Positions 34,007-38,405 of a stretch of DNA of 38,405 nucleotides are shown one piece after another. The stretch is from an uncultured Oscillospiraceae bacterium (GTDB lineage: Bacteria; Bacillota; Clostridia; Oscillospirales; Oscillospiraceae). Location of the stretch: assembly GCA_944387145.1 (NCBI GenBank), contig CALXDU010000013.1, positions 1 to 38,405 of the forward strand, given 5' to 3'. The notes beneath the pieces were generated by a model. That model saw only the letters and a list, made by a program, of their open reading frames with translations. It was not told the DNA's origin and made no database searches. How positions within the stretch are numbered: position 1 is the first letter of the stretch; the number at the start of each line of letters is the position of its first letter. Position numbers and translations under genes: made by a program.

Positions 34007-34705
34007 GTGAAAATATTGATCTGTGATGACGAAGAAGCATATGTGGACATCCTCCGTGCCCATGTGCATGAATATATGGAAAACCGGTTTGTTGCCCATG
34101 AAATCATTACTTCTACCGATCCCACATCTGTAATGCGCAGCGATACCCGGTTTGATCTGGCGTTTCTGGATATTCAAATGGCGCAGACCGACGGCATTAC
34201 CCTGGCCAAAGAGCTGAAAAAGCGAAACAGCAAAATTGCCCTGTTCTTCGTGACCAACTATGACGAATACCAGGATGATGCCATGGATTTGCAGGCCTTT
34301 CGCTACTACTCCAAGCCCTTTGATGTATGCCGGCTGTATTCCGGACTGGACAAGGCAATGGAGTATATTGATGGGGCCTATGTGGATATCTTCCTGTATG
34401 GTGACAATGTACAGCAAAGGATTTTAGTGGATGAGATCTTATACCTGACCCGTTCCAATCGGAAAAATTACTTAAAGACAAAAAACCAGAGCATTCCCAT
34501 CCGGGAGAGCTTTGAGCAGATCAGCGAGAAACTGCCGCCGCTGTTTTTCTATCAGGTGCACAAATCCTTTGTGGTGAATCTGCACTATGTCAATCAGTAC
34601 TCATATTCGGAACTGTATTTGACAGACGGCACCCGGATTCCCATTGCCCCCAGAAAGCAGGCCCAGTTTCACAAATACTGGTTTGAATACCTAAGGAGAC
34701 GATAG
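34007..34705 (+). CDS. LytTR-family response regulator, AgrA-like
   Basis: Receiver domain (about 1-120) with acidic pocket in ILICDDEEAYV and phosphoacceptor Asp55 in LAFLDIQMAQTDG; conserved Lys near YYSKPFD. C-terminal LytTR DNA-binding domain (about 130-232) with RKNYLKTKNQSIPIRESFEQ and FYQVHKSFVVNLHYVN. Start is GTG at 34007, chosen for GGGAGGGG upstream and because the homologous N terminus VKILICDDEE begins there. It precedes the kinase, the reverse of the usual agrC-agrA order. Expected to activate agr promoters. Confidence 0.92.
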   Translation: MKILICDDEEAYVDILRAHVHEYMENRFVAHEIITSTDPTSVMRSDTRFDLAFLDIQMAQTDGITLAKELKKRNSKIALFFVTNYDEYQDDAMDLQAFRYYSKPFDVCRLYSGLDKAMEYIDGAYVDIFLYGDNVQQRILVDEILYLTRSNRKNYLKTKNQSIPIRESFEQISEKLPPLFFYQVHKSFVVNLHYVNQYSYSELYLTDGTRIPIAPRKQAQFHKYWFEYLRRR

Positions 34706-34706
34706 T

Positions 34707-36029
34707 ATGCTCAATCCTCTGATTTCCTGCACCGTCTATGGATTTGAAATGCTGATTGTGTATATTTTCTTTTCCAGAATTACCACCCGGCGGTGTTCGG
34801 CCTGGAAATGTATTGGCTTTGGGCTTGCCTTGTTTGAACTGGGTTCCGGCGTAAATTTGCTTTTTCACAATAATGTTGTCATCAACACCTTGTTTTCCTG
34901 TGGCATCAAAATTGCGTATGTCCCTGTGTGCTTTGAAATGCGGCGGATTTCTACGGTATGCTATGCCATTGTTCTGGATGCCCTGAATTTTGCGTTGGAA
35001 ATGGTTTCCATCCTGTTTCTCTCCGTACTTGCCAGGGTAGACGCAGGAGAATTGAATCACAATCTGCCTCTGCTTGCCATGGCAGCCTGTGCCAGCAAGG
35101 TGCTTTTGCTCCTGACTTGCCTGATTTTGTCCAATATCATCAATCCCAAAGCCAATTTTACGAAGGCTCCCCTGCTGCTGTTTTACTATCCGCTGGCTGT
35201 GGCCGCCTGTATGAGTGCATTCTGGTATATCTGTGCCCAGGATGGCATTACATACAAAGTGCAGCTGCTTCTGGCAATCTGCAGCGCCATTATCTTTGGC
35301 GCTACCTTGCTCCAGTTTATCACCTATCAGCAGCAGATTGAGGAAAACAGTGAATACATCCGATTGAAAAGCGAATACGATAAGCTCCAGACGGAGAAGT
35401 CCTACTATGACATTCTGGAACGGCAAAATCAGAACCTGATGCTGTACGCCCACGATGCGAAAAATCACCTGGCAGCCATCCAGGCGCGCAATCGGGACCC
35501 TGCCATTGCCAGCTACATTGCCAAGATGACAGACCAGCTGAATACCTATTCCAAAAGCTGCCGCAGCGGCAATTTGATGCTGGATGTGATGATTGGAAAA
35601 TACGTCCTGGACTGCGAGCGCCGGGGAATTTCCTTTGACTACAACGTTAGAAGCTGCAACCTGAAGAAGATGGAAGATATGGACCTGGTGGCGGTTCTGG
35701 GAAATCTGATGGACAATGCGGTCACCGCTGCAGAGCAGTCCGCCCGAAAACAAATCTCCCTGGAAACCACCATTCGCAACGGGTTTGACATTGTGATTCT
35801 CTCCAACAGCTGCGCCGCACCGCCCAATACTTGCTCCGGAACCCTGATTACTTCCAAAGAAGACAGAAAACTCCATGGATTTGGCCTGAAAAGTGTGAAA
35901 AAAGTGCTGCGCAAATACCATGGCGACTTTGAATGGACATATGATGAAAGGGCGGGGATTTTTACCGTGACGGTTATGATTGCCCAGCCAAGCAAACTAA
36001 GACCCGGAAAGGCACAGATCCAGACTTGA
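34707..36029 (+). CDS. AgrC-like GHKL sensor histidine kinase
   Basis: Membrane receptor expected to bind the AgrD-derived peptide. The N-terminal 215 residues contain about six hydrophobic segments (for example LISCTVYGFEMLIVYIFF, CSAIIFGATLLQFITY). A coiled linker leads to the phosphoacceptor region LMLYAHDAKNHLAAIQ with His249, then the GHKL ATPase with N box GNLMDNAVTAAEQ and G box HGFGLKSVKKVL. Length 440 is in the AgrC range. One base separates it from the regulator gene, so they form an operon. Ligand assignment rests on genomic neighbourhood. Confidence 0.9.
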   Translation: MLNPLISCTVYGFEMLIVYIFFSRITTRRCSAWKCIGFGLALFELGSGVNLLFHNNVVINTLFSCGIKIAYVPVCFEMRRISTVCYAIVLDALNFALEMVSILFLSVLARVDAGELNHNLPLLAMAACASKVLLLLTCLILSNIINPKANFTKAPLLLFYYPLAVAACMSAFWYICAQDGITYKVQLLLAICSAIIFGATLLQFITYQQQIEENSEYIRLKSEYDKLQTEKSYYDILERQNQNLMLYAHDAKNHLAAIQARNRDPAIASYIAKMTDQLNTYSKSCRSGNLMLDVMIGKYVLDCERRGISFDYNVRSCNLKKMEDMDLVAVLGNLMDNAVTAAEQSARKQISLETTIRNGFDIVILSNSCAAPPNTCSGTLITSKEDRKLHGFGLKSVKKVLRKYHGDFEWTYDERAGIFTVTVMIAQPSKLRPGKAQIQT

Positions 36030-36047
36030 GCATCCCAATCAGCAAAT

Positions 36048-36080
36048 AAGCGCACCGCCTTTGGCGGTGCGCTTTTCGTT
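36048..36080 (+). terminator. Terminator of agrAC
   Basis: Arms AAGCGCACCGCC (36048-36059) and GGCGGTGCGCTT (36063-36074), loop TTT, then TTCGTTT, 18 bases after the kinase stop. Confidence 0.88.
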
Positions 36081-36136
36081 TCGCTGGGATTCCTGGGCCG
36101 CCGGAAGAGGGATTCTCCCTTGGGGCAGCTGACAGA

Positions 36137-37744
36137 TTATTTTGGGAGAATGCTGCCCTTTGCAAATTCCAGAATGCCGTCGGCTCTGCTGAGCACCAAT
36201 TCACTTTTGCGGTGGGTAATCAGAATCGCAGTGCCGGGCCAGTCCATCAACAGGCTTTCGATGTCATCGGCAAGGGCGCTGTCCAGGTTCGCCGTGGGTT
36301 CATCGGCAAGGAGAATAGACGGTTTTCGCAGCAGCGCCCGGGCAATGCCGATGCGCTGTGCCTGTCCGCCGGAGAGGCTGTTTTCCAGAATCTCGCTGTG
36401 CAGCCCCAGGGGAAGCGCAGCAAGCAAGTCTCCCAGAACTGCCTGTCGGGCGGCGGACAGAACCTCCGCTTCCGTCCACTTGTCGCAGAAAAGGGTGATA
36501 TTTTCCAGCACCGTGCCGTTGAACAGAAAGGGACTCTGGGGGATGATGGCCACGGTGTCCGTAAATTCCTGACGGGTCATCCTGCGCACGTCTTTCCCGC
36601 CGCAGGTGATCGTACCTTCAAATCTGCCATACATCCCGGCAATGACCTTGGCCAGGGTGGATTTTCCGGCACCGGAGGCGCCGACAAGGGCATACTTTTT
36701 GCCTTCTTCAAAGGTGCAGCAGATGTCGTTCAGCACCCACGGTCCGTTTTCACTGTAGCGGAAGCGAACATGCTTCAGCGTAAGGGCGTAGCCGTCGGCG
36801 GTGCTCTCTGTGTCGGCACTCTGGGCTGCCCTTTCACAGGCTGATGCCAGGCGACGGCGGATGTCTTTCGTGGCGATGATTCTGGAAACGCTCTGAGAGA
36901 TGACCTGCACGGGCTGATTGGTAAAGTTGATCAGATTCGTCGCCGTCACCAGATAACCGATGGTAAGATCTCCCCGAAACACCAGCACAATGCCGATGGC
37001 CAGCACCAGATAGAACACTACCTGTCCGATAAAGGATGTGGTGGCAATGTTGCAGTTGATGACCTGATGGTAGCGCAGCTCGGACTGGGCCAAAGCTGCA
37101 GCGGAAACGTGGTGCTGCCGGGCAGCGTTTTTCTCCCCGCCGAAGCTGCGCAGGGTCTCAAATCCCTGCAATATATCCTTGCTGACGGTGACATAGGCAG
37201 CGTTTTCTTTGGAAAAAGCCCCGCGGCTTTTCTTGAGATGCCGGGCGAAGATGTGGGGGATCACGGCGGGGAAAACAGCCATGGCCACGGCGATCAGGAA
37301 CATCAGCGGGTGAATGCGGTATAGAAAGAGCAGGGAAAAAAGAAGCATCCCGCCGTAAAGCACAATGTTATAAAGGGGAGTGAGCAATTCGTTTTGGATG
37401 GCCGTGATGTCGTTTGTCAGCTGGGAGACGTAACTGCCTACGGTCTCCTGCTTGAATGCCCCCAAATCCCGGGAGAGTATCCCGCTCAGAAGTGCTTGAC
37501 GCATGCTGCAGGCGACAGAAGTGTTGATGCGGGAAAAGATATTGCGCCCTGCCCACTCCAGCAGGAAAACCGAAAGAAAGATGCCGCCGCCAGCTGCCAG
37601 CATCCGGGGAATCTGGGCAGCAGACTGGGCGTCAATGAGCCATTGGATGACATAGGACTTGTAAGGTGCGAGAAAGGCCAGAGGCAGTGTGACGAGTACA
37701 AAAAGCGTGCACCACTTCCATTGCTTGGCAAGATAGACGTTCAC
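36137..37744 (-). CDS. ABC transporter, fused permease and ATP-binding half-transporter (exporter type)
   Basis: Type I exporter architecture in 535 residues: six predicted membrane helices in the first 300 (LFVLVTLPLAFLAPYKSYVI first), then the nucleotide-binding domain with Walker A GASGAGKST (about 353-361), the signature LSGGQAQRIGIARAL (about 455) and Walker B ILLADEPTANLD, H-loop ITHRKS. No N-terminal peptidase C39 domain. Start is GTG at 37744 with AAAGGAG 11 bases upstream. It is convergent with agrAC and encoded alone, so it probably homodimerises. Candidate substrates are peptides, lipids or drugs; a role in exporting the agr-controlled product or in immunity is speculative. Confidence 0.9.
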   Translation of the reverse strand: MNVYLAKQWKWCTLFVLVTLPLAFLAPYKSYVIQWLIDAQSAAQIPRMLAAGGGIFLSVFLLEWAGRNIFSRINTSVACSMRQALLSGILSRDLGAFKQETVGSYVSQLTNDITAIQNELLTPLYNIVLYGGMLLFSLLFLYRIHPLMFLIAVAMAVFPAVIPHIFARHLKKSRGAFSKENAAYVTVSKDILQGFETLRSFGGEKNAARQHHVSAAALAQSELRYHQVINCNIATTSFIGQVVFYLVLAIGIVLVFRGDLTIGYLVTATNLINFTNQPVQVISQSVSRIIATKDIRRRLASACERAAQSADTESTADGYALTLKHVRFRYSENGPWVLNDICCTFEEGKKYALVGASGAGKSTLAKVIAGMYGRFEGTITCGGKDVRRMTRQEFTDTVAIIPQSPFLFNGTVLENITLFCDKWTEAEVLSAARQAVLGDLLAALPLGLHSEILENSLSGGQAQRIGIARALLRKPSILLADEPTANLDSALADDIESLLMDWPGTAILITHRKSELVLSRADGILEFAKGSILPK

Positions 37745-37789
37745 GAAATGACACGCTCCTTTCTTTCATCATAAATATGAGATAAGTGT

Positions 37790-37819
37790 ACCGTAGCATA
37801 TTGTTTAGGGGTTCGTCAA
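37790..37819 (-). promoter_or_regulatory. Possible promoter of the ABC exporter
   Basis: Minus strand TTGACG (37819-37814), 18 bases, TACGGT (37795-37790). A good -35 with a mediocre -10, about 45 bases before the GTG. Confidence 0.4.
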
Positions 37820-37882
37820 GACGGAAATGTCTGCGTGCAGCAAAATTCTCTCAGAAGAAAGCTTCGTCAAATTCCCGGCAAG

Positions 37883-37922
37883 AAAAACCCCCGTACATTG
37901 CCATTTTGGCAATGTACGGGGG
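37883..37922 (-). terminator. Strong minus-strand terminator for a gene to the right
   Basis: Fifteen-base perfect arms CCCCCGTACATTGCC (37888-37902) and GGCAATGTACGGGGG (37908-37922), 5-base loop, followed on the minus strand by TTTTTCTTGCC. It points at a minus-strand transcript from beyond 37923, yet no intact gene is visible there. Confidence 0.83.
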
Positions 37923-38405
37923 GCAGATGTTTCAGAAAAAGTCCCGGGGTTGCATCATTTCGTTTGGTTTACATGATGCGGAAACCTGCGGATTTACAGG
38001 AACTTTGCGGCTTAAGAAAACCGGTTTTGATCCTTATGCCATTTCCTTGATGACAGCCTGAGCGGCAGCATATATTACCAGGAAATCCAATCATGTCAGA
38101 ATTTATTTCGTAGCTGTATCACAAATTAGCTTTTAAAATAAATAATTGAAATCCTCCGGCATAATACCAAACCGTTTACCTGTGAAGAGGGTTTCCGTAC
38201 TCTTCGTTAGATTTTATATCAATATCATATGTAAGTAATTGAAACTAAAAGATTATAACATAACTTATCAAATTATCAATACAAATTCCTGTGTAAATTG
38301 AGACTTGGACATATGGACGTACTGCTGATGCATTCTGCGGTGCTGAGCGGCCGCTGGTGCGGTGACCAACGGCCGCTTTGCGGCCCGGCGGCCGGGGAAT
38401 GTCAG
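37923..38405. other. Apparently gene-free, mostly AT-rich right end
   Basis: No frame of believable length or codon use was found. On the minus strand a fragment LDFLVIYAAAQAVIKEMA ends at a TAA at about 38039-38041 and resembles a protein C terminus, but a stop lies directly upstream, so at most it is gene debris. Bases about 38090-38320 are strikingly AT-rich. The final 60 bases are G+C-rich with arms AGCGGCCG (38346-38353) and CGGCCGCT (38370-38377) forming a hairpin. The transition suggests an accessory boundary or the approach to another gene outside the window. Confidence 0.5.

Noticed and set aside
37786..38061. 91-codon plus-strand frame after the ABC exporter
   Set aside because: It covers the perfect 15-bp terminator hairpin and has no RBS or recognisable content.

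Overview
The window looks like a chromosomal segment of a Gram-positive anaerobe of the class Clostridia, probably a gut Oscillospirales-type bacterium. This is an inference from gene content: hrcA-grpE-dnaK-dnaJ order with a CIRCE operator, a class III (Firmicute-type) fructose-1,6-bisphosphatase, a Ni-Fe carbon monoxide dehydrogenase with CooC, a giant 2-hydroxyacyl-CoA dehydratase activase fusion, Agr-type peptide quorum-sensing genes, matches to the Spo0A box, and G+C-rich codon use. No rRNA, tRNA, CRISPR array or intact transposase gene was seen.

Layout. 1-2408 (minus): cooS (CO dehydrogenase) and the start of cooC, behind a sigma-A-like promoter. 2657-9078 (plus): a U32-family protein, maf, mreC, mreD and a class B PBP (mrdA), a cell-shape cluster ending in a terminator. 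9119-13667: a secreted polysaccharide deacetylase (minus), then rlmA-like methyltransferase, prfA, tsaE, tsaB and upp (plus). 13752-15752 (minus): class III fbp. 15919-20779 (plus): the HrcA regulon hrcA-grpE-dnaK-dnaJ behind two overlapping CIRCE-like sites. 20857-21351: dCMP deaminase. 21487-21796: the two ends of a gutted RND transporter gene. 21862-26121 (minus): the 1419-aa dehydratase activase fusion, preceded by a compact predicted three-way-junction leader. 26322-28827 (minus): a CmpB-like membrane protein, histidine kinase and OmpR-type regulator. 29075-31345 (plus): an N-acetylhexosamine kinase homologue and a KDPG aldolase fused to a glyoxalase-like domain, each with a candidate operator.

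31477-36029 is the most interesting accessory part. An XRE regulator diverges from a small 85-aa protein gene, with two exact Spo0A-box matches between them. Next comes an Agr-type quorum-sensing locus in an unusual split arrangement: agrD-agrB on the minus strand, a divergent XRE regulator, then agrA-agrC on the plus strand with the regulator before the kinase. AgrD carries a clear five-residue thiolactone candidate (Cys-Ser-Ile-Ile-Phe), and AgrB keeps the His/Cys protease pair. A convergent ABC exporter half-transporter follows. The last 480 bases are AT-rich without a convincing gene, then end in a G+C-rich hairpin.

How it fits together: the left three quarters is mostly housekeeping (envelope growth, translation termination, tRNA modification, protein folding, nucleotide salvage, gluconeogenesis) with anaerobic metabolism at the left edge and centre (CODH, dehydratase activase). 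The right quarter is sugar catabolism followed by signalling, where the Agr circuit could sense population density and feed into the neighbouring regulators or exporter; that output is not shown by the sequence.
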